Positions 23,398 through 36,183 of a stretch of 64,000 bases of DNA are shown here, piece after piece. The translations under genes were made by a program, and so were the position numbers. Position 1 is the first letter of the stretch, and each line of letters opens with the position of its first letter. The stretch is from Epiperipatus broadwayi (lineage: Eukaryota; Onychophora; Udeonychophora; Euonychophora; Peripatidae), in assembly GCA_028023455.1 (NCBI GenBank), contig JAQFVV010006336.1, positions 1,382,224-1,446,223 of the forward strand, written 5' to 3'. Below the pieces are notes generated by a model. That model ran no database searches. It saw only the letters and a list, made by a program, of their open reading frames with translations, and had not been told where the DNA came from.

Positions 23398-26300
23398 GCC
23401 CTTATCTATAGGTCATAATAAGGTAGAATGGTCAATTACTAAAAAAAAAAAAAATTTTAAATTTTAAAATACGTTTGTGTAATATATTGATAATTGTATG
23501 ATCGATTAGATCTTATAGTACAATTTAAGGCTGAAAATACCTGGTATATAAAAGTGTAATGGATTATTTTAAAAGAAAACAGTTAAATAAAGCTTAATTA
23601 TATCCTTGCTTATGGTTGTAAAAGCTGGCCATATAAAATAATACAGCTATAAATAGTTAAAAGTATATTAATAATTCGAGTATGATATTTTAAAACTAAT
23701 AAATTAAATAAATGCTATATGTAGTGTTATAATTATATTTAATAGTCAAAATTAATAGAGTATATTTTGAGATAAACTTTATGATGGTGAGAATTATATT
23801 TAGTTCTACATTTTTAAATTATTTTCCAAATTTTTATAAAATATATCAGTTTTGGTAATTTAGACCGAGACGTAAATTAAAAAATCATCTGATAAAGTTA
23901 GTAATCATGTGACTGTATATTATATACCTTCACACACACGCTTGTTAGAATATAATAATAAAGTTTGTGAATTATAAAACTAAATATAATTGCTATCTAT
24001 CGTTAAAGTAAAAGTTGAAATATTAAATGATATTTTAATAATTGTTTTAAAGTTTAAATGACTTTGATAAAATTATAATTGAGTTAAAAATACTATTTTA
24101 AGTAATATTTTAAATCATTACGTCATAAATTCTTTATTTTAAAAAAGTCTAGTCTGTTATAAAACTAAAAAAGTGTAAATTTGTTCGCGCTAAAAAGTAA
24201 TTAACCAATCAACGGAGGTAATTTAGCAGATGAAATATAAGAATTAGACGGAGCGGGAGAAAGTAATGTGTAAGTAAAGGAAGGAGTAACATATTTTTTT
24301 AGCTGTATAAGATCGTAAGCTAGAAAAGTGTTATAATTTTTAAAAATTTTGTATTTATTTTAAAAGTTTTTTTTAACATATAATATTTTGAACTGCCTTT
24401 AAATGGAGGGCTAATTTTAAAAGTTTTCTTACCAGGATATTTTATTCAAGTTTAGCCAAAACCTTGCAGTAAAAATGGAAGTACTACAGAAAACAGTATA
24501 TAGAAGTTATGAGAAAGGAAAAATATTTGTAAAGTGCCTTGATACAGCTTTATTTATGCTCAACCAGAAACTTATTATTGTAACTCAGAGGAATATAATT
24601 TGGACGTTATACGGAAAACTTAAAAGAGAAGTTACTTGCCGTCAGAAAAATTTATGACGCACAAATTTATAAGGCTACTCTGAAGTTTTTTTTTTTATTC
24701 TTCTCTATGGAAAAATTAAGATGCGTATATCATAAAGAAAAAATTATGTAAAAGTTATAATGAAGAAAGAATGTTTATCTTTTTAAAGGAAACATTATAA
24801 AGTATATAGTACCAGAATTTTAAAAGAAGGAAAAAAGTTACAGAATAATAATATGAAAGAGCTATTGTGTTTTATGAAAAAGGAACCGAAAAACTTTCTC
24901 TAAGAAGAATTAAAAATATTATAAAGTGTTCATTAGAGAAATGCTTAATAAAGATAAAGATTTGGAAAATATAAATCTAATTTACTTAATGAAATGGATC
25001 CATGGAAACAGAAAAGTTTTATTGAATATTTAAATCAAAGTACCTAGAAGATGCATCATAAAAGTCGCGTGGGAAAATATTAGCAGAAAATATTAGAAGA
25101 GAATATGTAGACGTTTTCTTTACGGGATTAATTGATATCATAATTAATAATTGTATTAAATATTATAAAAAAACCAAGGATTGTCATCTATGAATATTTA
25201 TTAAACAGAGCAATAATTGTTTTGCCTTAAAATTGAACAAGCAGGGAGGAGAACATTAAGTGACTGAAGAAGAAATAATAAACATTTTTTTTTAGCTTTA
25301 GTATGAACGGTTTTCAAGGAAATTTGATGAAGAAGTACAGTAAATATAGTTTGGAATATTTTTTACTAATTTATTTTAAAATATAAAATGTTATGTGAGA
25401 TTAGGGAAAACATAAAACATAAATTTAGTAATATTAAAATTTAAATATAATAACTTGATAAAATTATAGAAATATTGTTTAAAAATAAAGTGTATGGATG
25501 TGAATCTTATATCTACAAGGATCAAATGGATGGTGAAGCCTACGGAACGCGATCGAGGAGATAAAGGTCGTTTGGTAATTTTAATAGTTATTTATAATGC
25601 ATAATGTATTTTTTTAGATCATCTATTGACCTAAGAATGAAGTGTGAAAGTTTAAATTATATGTACACATTTTATACAACATTTTTAACATATAATGAGA
25701 TAGGAGTAATTCGGAATATGCATGCAATAATTTATTTAAAGTATATTAATAATATAATTTAACAGAACAATTGTGTGATTCTTTTGAACTTTCATGTGAT
25801 AAAGTATTCAGATATTTAAGTAGTTTGTATGACTAAATATACGGAGGAAAGTAGTAAGCTCTTCTGTCTTATAGAACAGTGGAATAGTTTTAAAATAAAT
25901 GAATTTTATTATTGTTAGTAATGCAGATATGTATTTGTCGATGTACAGTATAGAAAAAATCTTGAGAAATAAGATCGGATAGTGACTTGGAAGTACTAGT
26001 GGAGAGGAAACCAAGATGATGTTTTTTTTTAAGAAATAGGAAAAATAAAGGATTTGGATCATATTTAGTTTTGTGTGATTTCAGTATAGTTAACTAGGCC
26101 CTATAACTGAACACATATAGTTTGGACAGTGTTTTTGCATATCTTTAAACTTTTGATGTTATAATAAAGCTGAAGAAATAGCTTTAGCATCGTTCCTATA
26201 ATAGAGGTTGGTAGACAGGTAAAGGTCACTCCTCTATAGTGTCTTTTAATTCACTGTGCCATGATTGTCAAGGTATATGACGAGTAATATTCTAGTTGTA

Positions 26301-28045
26301 TTTTGATCCTATGCATCTATCTTCGCTATCCTTATTTTGTGAATCTGCATCGGTCAGAAAGATATTTTCAAAGAAATAATGAATAAAATAGAACTGAAGA
26401 TATGTTATCGTTTATGTAAGAATAGTTTATTTGCTGGAATGTATACAAATTGTGTAACTTTAAAATTGAAAGTCCAAAATATCATAAAGAGAGAAAGAAT
26501 CATATAATACATTGTAAAATTAATTCGGAAATGAATATAAGATTTTTGAAAGAGAAATCTAAACAAAGTTGTTTTTTTTAAAAAGTGATAATAAAATTTG
26601 AATGTTTTAAATAATATTTAGAAAATAAGTATTGCATATTTATTAAGAAAATAGTTCAATAATGTATAATAAACATATACTTGTGCATGGTATATTAATA
26701 GTTGTAATTATATCATCCGAAGTAAGGCTTGAATGAGAATATTAGGATTAATAAACATCGGATAATGAACAATAAAAACCTAATACCGAATGTAGAACAA
26801 TGTTTTGACTTTGTAAGATTCCATACAACCAATATAAAACTAAAATTTGTTATTTTGTAGAATTTTACTACGAATGTAAATTTTGTAAAAAATATAATTT
26901 TAATAATATTAGGGATGAAAAGTGTTTGTGATAATCATCTAAGAAATGCATTTTGTAATAAGCTAACCATAATAATAAATCAAGTAATAATACTGTATTT
27001 TCTTAAGTGTTTTAAAAAAAAAAAAGATTTAACTAGGAAAAGTAAATAATATTTTGATTTCATTTTATAAACTAATAAACTAAGTTGAGATATGAAAGTA
27101 AGGGATATCCAATGTATATAGTGTAAAAATATTGTTAATTTATTTATGTTGTTAATAAACTTTGTTTTAAATTTGTTTTAAAGTTTTTGTGTCCGAGTTG
27201 TTATTTCTCCACATGGATGCATGAAATCACGATACATTTATAATTGAAACAGACATATAAATTTTGCACAAAAGGTAAACATAAAAGTGTTATAAGAATT
27301 TTGAGAATTTATTGGTATGTTAAAATTAAAAGATCATAATTTTATATTATTTATTGGTCATAAGTCGGTTGCCACAATATTACATTAAATTATATGCTAA
27401 TGTTGCCACACGTATTCTGTTGTCAGATTATTAAAATACTACCACGTACGTATTTATTTATTTCATTTAGGAAGAAATAAGATTATATTATATTATTATT
27501 GTTATTATTATTTTTATTATTATTAGTTGCTGTGTAGTAGATTATGACATAAAATTCCCTTTTCATATTTTACTACCGTAATTTTAAATCAGTTAGAATA
27601 CAATTTATGAACCTGAGATTTTATTTTATTTTACTTCATTTTATTTAATTGAGCTAGATTCTTGTTATAAAGAAGATTAAGATATGATTATTATTTTAAT
27701 CGTAGTGAATAGAGCTCAGAAAGTCGTAAGAATACTATGAGTTAGTTATTTGGTATAGTAAAAAGGGGGAATAGTGTTCTTATGCCATTGAGGTAGTATC
27801 GTGTGGATAATGGCTCAATGTAGTCTATCTCGTTCCCTGTATTGTCACTCCATGTCTCATGAAAATAGTAAATATTTGTTTAATTCATTTTAAAATTGAA
27901 CCGTATTTGTATTTTAAAATTAGAGCTAGTAATCATTTTAATTAATGCTGAATATTTCATTTATTTATTTGTTAACTGAGCTAGAACCCGTAATATTCGT
28001 AATAAACAATAATTTTGGGGTGAGAATGCGCGGGGGGAGGTTAGA
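23395..28045 (+). mobile_element. LTR-like element A bounded by (TA)n
   Basis: A 4.65-kb block starts TGTGCCCTTA right after (TA)n and ends GGTTAGA right before (TA)n. Block B (59136 to the window end) is a diverged copy in the same order along its whole visible length. Matching landmarks include AAAGCTGGCCAT (about 23622 against 59349), a CCAAT plus TATA pair, and GAGGTAGTATC (about 27790 against 63958). The CCAAT/TATA pair puts a promoter about 0.8 kb from the left end, as in U3 of an LTR. There is no long open frame. A GGGGGGAGG block just inside the right end resembles a polypurine tract. I infer a giant solo LTR or a non-autonomous element. CpG is retained here and lost in B. Confidence 0.55.
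24205..24242 (+). promoter_or_regulatory. CCAAT and TATA boxes of element A
   Basis: CCAAT at 24205-24209 is followed about 30 bases later by AAATATAAG (24234-24242) and then a GC-richer start region. The same pair occurs at the matching place in B (60091-60124), which supports it as the family's promoter. Confidence 0.5.
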
Positions 28046-28216
28046 ATATATATATATCTTTAAAGGCTAGTAAATACCTAAACAATCCAAATATCAATAA
28101 CAATCAACAATTTCAAACTATTGTCAAGGCAATCTTCTTTTAACAATAAAGATCATTTAATGATTACTTACAATCTCATGTAACCTTGATCATTATTATA
28201 CTTAATATATATATAT
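28046..28216. other. Spacer between A and E1
   Basis: About 170 bp of unremarkable AT-rich DNA bounded by (TA)n on both sides. It is probably a remnant of the original insertion target. Confidence 0.6.
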
Positions 28217-29842
28217 TGAACCGTGTTCGAATATGTGGATTCGTAACACCGGTCTCTTAGGCAGAGAAGAACATACTCGGAGAGTATGTATGCCCAAACA
28301 ATAGCTATAAAGTATATAACTAACGTTACATTTCCAGGACATAACTTCTTCTTGACTGTTGAGTTCAACACCAAGTTCAAAGCACTTTTTTGTTTGTGTG
28401 TAAACACGGGCACCAGCTATCTATTCAAGGATGAATAAATAACACATTTTAAGCAATGACCACTAACTCAACGCCTAAATCCATGACTAGCTCAGTTGTT
28501 TGTAATCACTAATAGATTATACTTAATTAGTGGTTAAAAGACTTGATAAAGAGTTTGTTAAAAAGAATTGACCGACAAATAAAGTTTAATTTTAAAGATA
28601 ATTTATTAACTAACATTTATTTTCTAAATTTAAACATTTTATAATTCTAATAAAACACACGCATATTTTAAATTGACATTTGTAAACTAGTTTAAATATT
28701 CTTATTTACTTTCATAACAAAACACTGGTATTTATCTAATTTAACTAATAATATTGATATAAGGATCACGCACATATTAACTCATGCACACACGTAATAA
28801 TATTAAAGTATTACATAGCATTTGAAATTTAATCACACACATCAATAGTTCATTTATGTATGATATCGAGTTCATATAATTAGACTCTTGGAGGATTCGC
28901 ACGAATTAATGAAATGCAATGGCTATTACAGTATAGCAAAAATAAGCAAATGTTTTACCTAGGATTTTGAATGTTGACGTAGAATTTTGTTCTTTGGAGG
29001 CTGCTTTCGGTGAGGATATTTCCATTATAAATGCTTACCAGCCGGCTGGGACGTTTCCTTGCTGAGTTTCCTGATTTTCACGATTATTGCTATCGGAGAC
29101 AAATAGATACTGACGGAGATTTTCTAAGATGTTAAGCTGACATTATTTCATGGGCAGATCTGCTGTTTTCTTGGACATCTGGGCTGGAGATAAACATGCG
29201 TTCCAAAATATTCTCAGCACTGCATTTTGTTTCTTAGCTGACTCAATTAATTTCCGAACTGCACTCTCTCAATAACTTTGTGAACTGATTGTCTCAACTC
29301 AATTAATTTGTGGAATGAATGACTGTCCGATAAAAAAGGTCTATTTATATCTGCAACGTGTTGTCTTTCTAATATCTCTGGCAAAGATCTGTTGTCAAAT
29401 TCCTTATCAATTAATCCTTTGATAAACGTGTTTTGAAAGATTGCTTAATTAGTAATAGCCATGCAAAAACGTATTGTTTTATATTAATTAATATCTAATA
29501 GCCATTGCCGTGTTTTTCAATGATAATCTTCCCTAACTTTCACATACATTTTATATATTTACAAATGTACATATATACGCATATATATATACGGTCATAT
29601 ATTTTTAATACAATTTACTATTTAGTTTTAATATTATTTTTTCTTTAATTAAACTTGAATGAAAAGAGATTTGTATATTTATATTTTTACGAATACTAAT
29701 AAAAACTATTTAATTCCTGTCCTTTTTTAAAACAAACTGAATAAACTCTTCAACATTTAATTTTATGTTTTTCTTTTACGAAAGATTACTTTAATAATAA
29801 TTTTAGATAAAAATTATATGTGCCTATATCAATATAGGTACA
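28217..29842 (-). repeat. E1 3' LTR
   Basis: Plus strand runs TGAACCGTG to GGTACA. The right edge is uncertain by 5 bp, because TTACA follows before the purine tract. It carries a TATA box (ATATAAATAG, minus strand, 29341-29350). Confidence 0.9.
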
Positions 29843-29847
29843 TTACA

Positions 29848-29861
29848 CCGCCCTTCCTTTT
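29848..29861 (-). promoter_or_regulatory. Polypurine tract of E1
   Basis: Minus strand AAAAGGAAGGGCGG lies just before the 3' LTR, where second-strand priming is expected in LTR elements. This fixes E1 on the minus strand. Confidence 0.7.
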
Positions 29862-30102
29862 GAGAGTAAAATGCGTAATTTTTGACCATTTTATCTCTGA
29901 CAACATTAAATCTTAATTTATTATTCTTTCTAAGTTTGCTTTTTGGTATTTTTTCCATTTCCATGCTAAGGGCAATCTCCAATTATGCTTTTCTTCTTTC
30001 TATGCTGGTAACATTGCTTACAATGTTCGTCCTGGATAATGACCACGAGGACAAACTACATTTGTGGCACAGGGATCTTTTATAAACGAAGCATTGACTG
30101 CC

Positions 30103-30280
30103 GATTCTCTTGATTGGACTTTGACTAAGAAAAGGTGGCTGCAAATGGCAGGAATTTCAACTGTCCATTTTCGACTTACGCCCTGGAAAACGATTGCCGA
30201 TTCCCTTGATCGGACTTTGACTAAGCAGCTACAATGGCAGGAATTTTCAACTGTCCATTTCTGATTTACGCTTTGGAAAA
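30103..30280. repeat. Two tandem copies of a 90-96 bp unit inside E1
   Basis: The unit begins GATTCTCTTGAT at 30103 and GATTCCCTTGAT at 30199 and contains TGGCAGGAATTT and CAACTGTCCATTT. The second copy is a few bases shorter. It lies in the non-coding part near the 3' LTR and creates a short false open frame at 30064-30264. Confidence 0.9.
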
Positions 30281-31465
30281 TGAGGTACGAGATATGGGGA
30301 TTCTCCCCTGAAAAGTGACTTACGACTTACTCTGGTTGTTGCTAGTGTGTTTTTTTTTAAAAGAGAAATGATCCTGGCCAATCCGTTGCGGGTACTAGAA
30401 TTTATCCAGTCGAGAGCTTTAAACTTAACCTTAACTAAAACACTTCTATACTACCCTCATCCCTTTAGATTCGAACCCTTATACGCTCCTAATACAACTT
30501 AGATTGACTTTCATTTATATTATTTTTAAATTCATTACGAACATTATTTATATATTTAGTTTTACGATACTTATTTTAAACCCATATGAACATTACCCAT
30601 ATTTATTTATGCTACAATATTATTTTGAAACTATCACGGACAATTTACATATTTATTTATATTACGATATTACTTTTAACCCATTACTTTAACTTATATA
30701 TTAACATGCGTGTACTCAGAAAAAAAAAACTATTTTGCTTTATTATGATTCATTCATTATTATTTTACTAAAGATTTTTTTTTTTTTTATCTTGATTATT
30801 TTAAACAATTTATTTACATCCTTTTCTTAACTTAAGGTATTCAAAACAAACTTTTATTTTAACTTGCGTATATTCAAAGAACTATTTTATTTTACTACGA
30901 ATATTTTATTTATTTTCTACAGATATATTATACTTATTTATTTAACTTGTTTTTATTTTATGTATTTCCTTTATTTTATTCATTTATTTAAATCTACCAC
31001 TTTACTTTTATATCATTAATTTGACCCATTTATTTAACTTGATTTTTTATTTATTTGAACTGTTTATTTACAAACATTTCCTTAATTAATATGTGCGTGG
31101 AGAAAAAAAAATCTTTTATTTTGCGAAGCCTCCGTTATTATTATTTGATAAAACAATCCATCATTTTAAATAGCGAAATTCCAATTCAGGCTTTTCACCT
31201 ACGTCAAAATAATTATATTAGACTCATAGTCCATTTCCGGTCCTTTTTGTTTATTTCCTTTACTATTCCGCCCGATTACTAACTTTTAAGCTATGTCAGG
31301 CGGTTCCTTCTTTCTTTCTACTAATTTTATAATATAAATCATACTCCATATTCTCACTTCTATTTCTTGGTTAAAATCTATTTTATCTCTTTCTCTTTCC
31401 GTTCTATATTCTGCCTTGTAAATTAGAAAACTTTTAAGCTTTACAGACCTCCGTATTTTTCCTAA

Positions 31466-32017
31466 TCATGAATATTTTTTCCTACGCTTCCCCTTTGTTT
31501 TAAATCTACGTCTACTGCAAATGCGAATGTTTACTTTAACCTTTTTAAATTTTTGTAAAAACTTTTCTACACTATCTACTACCTTGAACTTATGTTTTTC
31601 TTCTATTTCTTGATCTACATTTGTGTCTACTTTATTTATCACAACACTATCTGATTTTAATTCAATTTCTACCTCTTTCATGACCTCAACTTCCTGACTC
31701 TCTTTAATTAAATCTAACTCTATAACTTCTTGGTTCTTCTCTACCTTTACCTTTATCTCACATCTTATTTCTCTTACTTCTGCTCTGAGTTCTTTAATTT
31801 CTGTTTTAACCTGACTAATTTCTTCCTTCAATTCTGCTTTGAGTTCTAACTGACTTTGTTTAATTTCTTGACGCATTTCTTTTATCAATTCTGCTTTGAA
31901 CTCTTGCATCATATTCATCATCATTGTCATCATCATTAGCGTCTCAGATACTTCTTCTTTCTACTTTTCTACTAACTGGGGATTTTTAAAATATATTGGG
32001 CTTTCTTTCGGATCCAT
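31466..32017 (-). pseudogene. Gag-like coiled-coil frame of E1, interrupted by a stop
   Basis: An ATG at 32017 in a good context (AAAATGG) starts a frame that begins MDPKES and meets one TAG at 31961-31963. The same frame then continues without interruption for 156 residues to 31466. The continuation has a methionine-rich start (from 31936), a long Lys/Glu-rich stretch with heptad-like spacing that should form a coiled coil, and a basic tail ending in RRKKY. It is the first frame downstream of the 5' LTR and primer site, where gag sits. There is no CCHC zinc knuckle and no pol downstream. The gag assignment is an inference from position and composition; similar coiled-coil N-termini are known in some gag proteins. 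It is probably inactive because of the stop. Confidence 0.55.
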
Positions 32018-32337
32018 TTTCGAAAATTTCAATTTCAAAGTACTAGCGCTTATGTTAAACTGAATTTAATATACAACTTATTTATTTATTTTTCTTACTA
32101 ATACGGAAACTCACATTAACTCCAGCCTATTGTCCTTTTCACTATCCACTCTTAATGCTTTAACTCCGCCCATTACACCCAATTGACTCTGATTTGATAT
32201 TTCATTTCGAAAAAAAAATTTTCGGTCAATTCTTTTTTTAAATTAAAACACTTTTACATACATAATTTAACTTTTGTATAAAACAAAATTTTCAAACAAG
32301 AAACAAAGTATTTCTTTACTATTGTTTCTTAGGTTCA

Positions 32338-32358
32338 GCCCCAAGTTGGGTCTAGCCA
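32338..32358 (-). promoter_or_regulatory. Primer-binding site of E1
   Basis: Two bases inside the 5' LTR the minus strand reads TGGCTAGACCCAACTTGGGG. It starts with TGG, the complement of a tRNA CCA end. From memory it resembles tRNA-Lys-type sites (TGGCGCCCAACGTGGGGC). E2 has a related site. Confidence 0.65.
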
Positions 32359-32360
32359 TT

Positions 32361-33981
32361 TGAACTGTGTTCGAATATGTGGATTGGTAACACCGGTCTC
32401 TTAGGCAGAGAAGAACATACTCGGAGAGAATGTATGCCCAAACGATAGCTATAAAGTATATAACTAACGTTACATTTCCAGGACATAACTTCTTCTCGAC
32501 TGTTGAGTTCAACACCAAGTTCAAAGCACTTTTTTGTTTGTGTATAAACATGGGCGCCAGCTATCTATTCAAGGATGAATAAATAATGCACTTTAAGCAA
32601 TGGCCACTAACTCAACGCCTAAATCCACGACGAGCTCAGTTGTTTGTAATCACTAATAGATTATACTTAATTAGTGGTTAAAAGACTTGATAAAGAGTTT
32701 GCTAAAAAGAATTGACCGACAAATAAAGTTTAATTTTAAAGATAATTTATTAACTAACATTTATTTTCTAAATTTAAAAATTTTATAATTCTAATAAAAC
32801 ACACGCATATTTTAAATTGACATTTCTAAACTAGTTTAAATATTCTTATTTACTTTCATAACAAAACACTGGTATTTATCTAATTTAACTAATAATATTG
32901 ATATAAGGATCATGCACATATTAACTCATGCACACACATAATAATATTAAAGTATTACATAGCTATTGAAATTTAATCACACACATCAATAGTTCATTTA
33001 TGTATGATATCGAGTTCATATAATTAGACACTTGGAGGATTCACACGAATTAATGAAATGCAATGGCTATTACAGTATAACGAAAATAAGCAAATGTTTT
33101 ACCTAGGATTTTGAATGTTGACATAGAATTTTGTTCTTTGGAGGCTGCTTTCGGTGAGGATATTTCCATTATAAATGCTTACCAGCCAGCTGGGACGTTT
33201 CCTTGCTGAGTTTCCTGATTTTCACGATTATTGCTATCGGAGACAAATAGATACTGACGGAGATTTTCTAAGATGTTAAGCTGACATTATTTCACGGGCA
33301 GATCTGCTGTTTTCTCGGACATCTGGGCTGGAGATAAACGTGCGTTCCAAAATATTCTCAGCACTGCATTTTGTTTCTTAGCTGACTCAATTAATTTCCG
33401 AACTGCACTCTCTCAATAACTTTGTGAACTGATTGTCTCAACTCAATTAATTTGTGGAATGAATGACTGTCCGATAAAAAAGGTCTATTTATATCTGCAA
33501 CGTGTTGTCTTTCTGATATCTCTGGCAAAGATCTGTCGTCAAATTCCTTATCAATTAATTCTTTGATAAACGTGTTTTGAAAGATTGCTTAATTAGTAAT
33601 AGCAATGCAAAAACATATTGTTTTATATTAATTAATATCTAATAGCCATTGCCGTGTTTTTCAACGATAATCTTCCCTAACTTTCACATACATTTTATAT
33701 ATTTACAAATGTACATATATATGCACATATATACGGTCATATATTTTTAATACAATTTACTATTTAGTTTTAATATTATTTTTTCTTTAATTAAACTTGA
33801 ATGAAAAGAGATTTGTATATTTATATTTTTACGAATACTAATAAAAACTATTTAATTCCTGTCTTTTTTTAAAACAAACTGAATAAACTCTTCAACATTT
33901 AATTTTATGTTTTTCTTTTACGAAAGATTACTTTAATAATAATTTTAGATAAAAATTATATGTGCCTATATCAATATCGGT

Positions 33982-33984
<3 letters not shown>
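32361..33984 (-). repeat. E1 5' LTR
   Basis: Copy of 28217-29842, starting TGAACTGTG and ending CGGTACA, directly against a (TA)n tract. It would be the promoter LTR of E1. Confidence 0.9.
33485..33494 (-). promoter_or_regulatory. TATA box of E1 5' LTR
   Basis: Minus strand ATATAAATAG about 490 bp from the LTR's outer edge, giving a plausible U3 length. It is identical in the other LTR (29341-29350). Confidence 0.6.

Positions 33985-34012
<28 letters not shown>
33985..34012. repeat. (TA)14 tract between E1 and E2
   Basis: A 28-bp pure AT tract is the only DNA between the two head-to-head retrotransposons. It serves as the edge of both. Confidence 0.98.
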
Positions 34013-34015
<3 letters not shown>

Positions 34016-36183
34016 AATGAGCACAGATGGTGTTACATTGTTTTTTTATTATTAAACATGAAGTTAAAATAAGAAGTTCGCATTTAAAAATTTTCTTTAA
34101 GAATAAAAAACTGAAATTAAATATCATCTTAAACTCATTTATATAAATCGCACAGATAACAAAAATTATTAAAATAAAACTTTATTAAAAACAGAAAGGT
34201 ATTTTAAAAACAAAAACTTAAAACGATTTAGAGATAAAAATATATCTTTAATCTTGGAAAACAGATTAATTAATCAGAAATGGAAATGATTGTTTTAATT
34301 AGTTAAATGTAAACTAGCCTTGGGCGTTTAAATGTAAAAGCATCGGTCAGAAAGGAAAACAATAGAAACTAATAGCCAATGAAGAGAAAAGTAATGGATT
34401 CGGACCTCAGTGAAAAGACCATCTCATCGATGATGCAGCATAAATTCAATCCTTCAAATTAATATAAAAAGACATGTTTGGAAATTATTAATTATGATTG
34501 ATTATTTACGATGTCACAGATATGTGTTAGTGTGGGAGTGAAGAAGAAGGGATTGAAAAGATGCACTCTTCAATCCCTTCAGTTTTGCCAAAGAAAGAAA
34601 GAGAAATGAACTATTGTTTTCTACATTGAGGACCAACTAAACTAAAAAACCTCCAAATGAATAAATAAAACAACGGCTAAATGGATACCAATCTTTTTAG
34701 GATGGCATGGGAATTCATGTTCAAATGGCAAGGAACATATAAAGATGAACTATTTAAAAAAACGTAAGAACTTTATAATTTATGAACATTAAATTAAAAA
34801 CTTTCCATTTATAAAAAATACAAATAGAATCCTATCTGACCAACTTAAATTAATATTAATATTGTTATTTGATATTTTTTTATTTAAAATCATTTCCATT
34901 TATTTATTTTTTGTACTTTAAGTTTTATTATGATTTCTGTTTTCCATTAAGTTAAATTATATAAATGTTAAACTTAAGTCAGGTGTAAATGGCTGTATAG
35001 ATTTGTAAAGTTATATTAGGAGAGGGTAATCTTAGGTTATTTGTTTCATGGTTAAATTGGGTCAATGGATTGGATATATTGGTGTAATTTAGTAGATGTA
35101 GTACAGATTCACTACGGGCAGAATCGCTTCATATGCCGCACACACCTGTTTGCCTATGGAAGGAATTATAAGTCGGATACCACAGTTTCTTTCTATGGAG
35201 TTTTTTGTTTTATTGCTCTTCTTCGCAGATAGATGTAATATTCCTATCTGACGAGAGGCAATTTCTTCTCTTAACTTTTTGTGCTGCCGTATTTTATTAC
35301 ATTGAGTACATCGATATATCAGATGAATTGATGCCAGTTTGACTACGAATTTCAACCTAAGGTTAAATAGGGATAGAATGTTTATTCTCAAATGCAAATC
35401 TATGTAGTCTATTCATACTCAACACTAAATAAAAATGCATTAAATTTAAGTTGTTTATAAATGTTTGCATGGATTTGTTATCGGTTAATTATGTTTTGGA
35501 TTTCATATTTGATCAAAATATATAGACATTCGATAAATAATGATACCTCACGGTGAGTATCTAAAATGTATTTATTCGGATGTCTTTTAAGTTATTGGTG
35601 ACAATGCAAGTATCTTATGGTGAATACTATAGGGTTACTTATAAATTTCCCTCTGCAATTGTCAGTATCAATGATTTTATATTTTGATCATTTATGTTTA
35701 TTTTGAAATGTTTTTAACCATTGAAGTCTATGTAACCGATCTATATGCAACATATTAAAACAAGCTTTTATAATCCCATCTGTGCGAACTTAATTAAAAT
35801 GTAAACTTATAATATAATAGAAATTAAAATGTAAATTAAAATTCAAAGTAAAGTTAAAAATAATGTTAGATGTTAAAATGTAAACTGATACTAAAACAAT
35901 TTTCCATCTTATATATATGTGCATAAATAAATGTTTGTGTGTTAATTACTGGCAGTGGCTTATTTTATTATTTTTTATATATACTCTTATATTATATTAT
36001 TAAATCTCTGCTATTCCACTGAGCTAGTGACATGGGCTAACGACCGGATGCAAAATATTAAAAAAAAAAAAAATTTTTTTTGACTTACGTATCTGCCTAC
36101 TCTATAAACTTTTCTAGGTTCAAATGCCTAGATGGCGCCCTGTAGTGCAGATACCTTTAGTCCACTTTCTCCAGATCGTTACA
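34013..36183 (+). repeat. E2 5' LTR
   Basis: Starts TGTAATGAG after (TA)n and ends GATCGTTACA. Length 2,171 bp. Contains CCAAT and TATA boxes about 0.4 kb in. Confidence 0.9.
34376..34471 (+). promoter_or_regulatory. CCAAT and TATA boxes of E2 5' LTR
   Basis: CCAAT at 34376-34380 and TATAAAAAG at 34463-34471. The same TATA box is in the other LTR (37486-37494). The orientation agrees with the primer site. Confidence 0.6.

Larger units (their letters stand above)
28217..33984 (-). mobile_element. LTR retrotransposon E1 (non-autonomous)
   Basis: Two direct repeats of about 1,625 bp, 28217-29842 and 32361-33984, begin TG and end CA and differ by a few percent by eye. They flank 2.5 kb. On the minus strand the internal region opens with a primer site two bases after the LTR and closes with a purine tract next to the other LTR, so E1 reads right to left. 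ATAT lies at both outer edges and is the likely target duplication. The internal part has one broken gag-like frame and no protease, reverse transcriptase or integrase. It is therefore a non-autonomous derivative of, most likely, a Ty3/gypsy-type element. Confidence 0.88.

Noticed and set aside
23282-23467. Frames crossing TA tracts (also 43208-43408 and 55529-55783)
   Set aside because: They encode only I-Y repeats from (TA)n.
24475-24657. 60-residue frame in element A as a gene
   Set aside because: The matching region of B does not keep the frame.
30455-30495. tRNA-like T-loop on the minus strand (GGGTTCGAATCT)
   Set aside because: The flanking bases do not form a T stem or an acceptor stem.
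28168-32551. Frames at 28168-28413 and 32267-32551 sharing a 60-residue core
   Set aside because: Both lie at the LTR edge of E1, and one runs into the primer site. The shared part follows from LTR identity, not from selection on a protein.
35249-35285. CTGACGA in the E2 LTR as a hammerhead core
   Set aside because: No GAAA segment follows the possible stem II.
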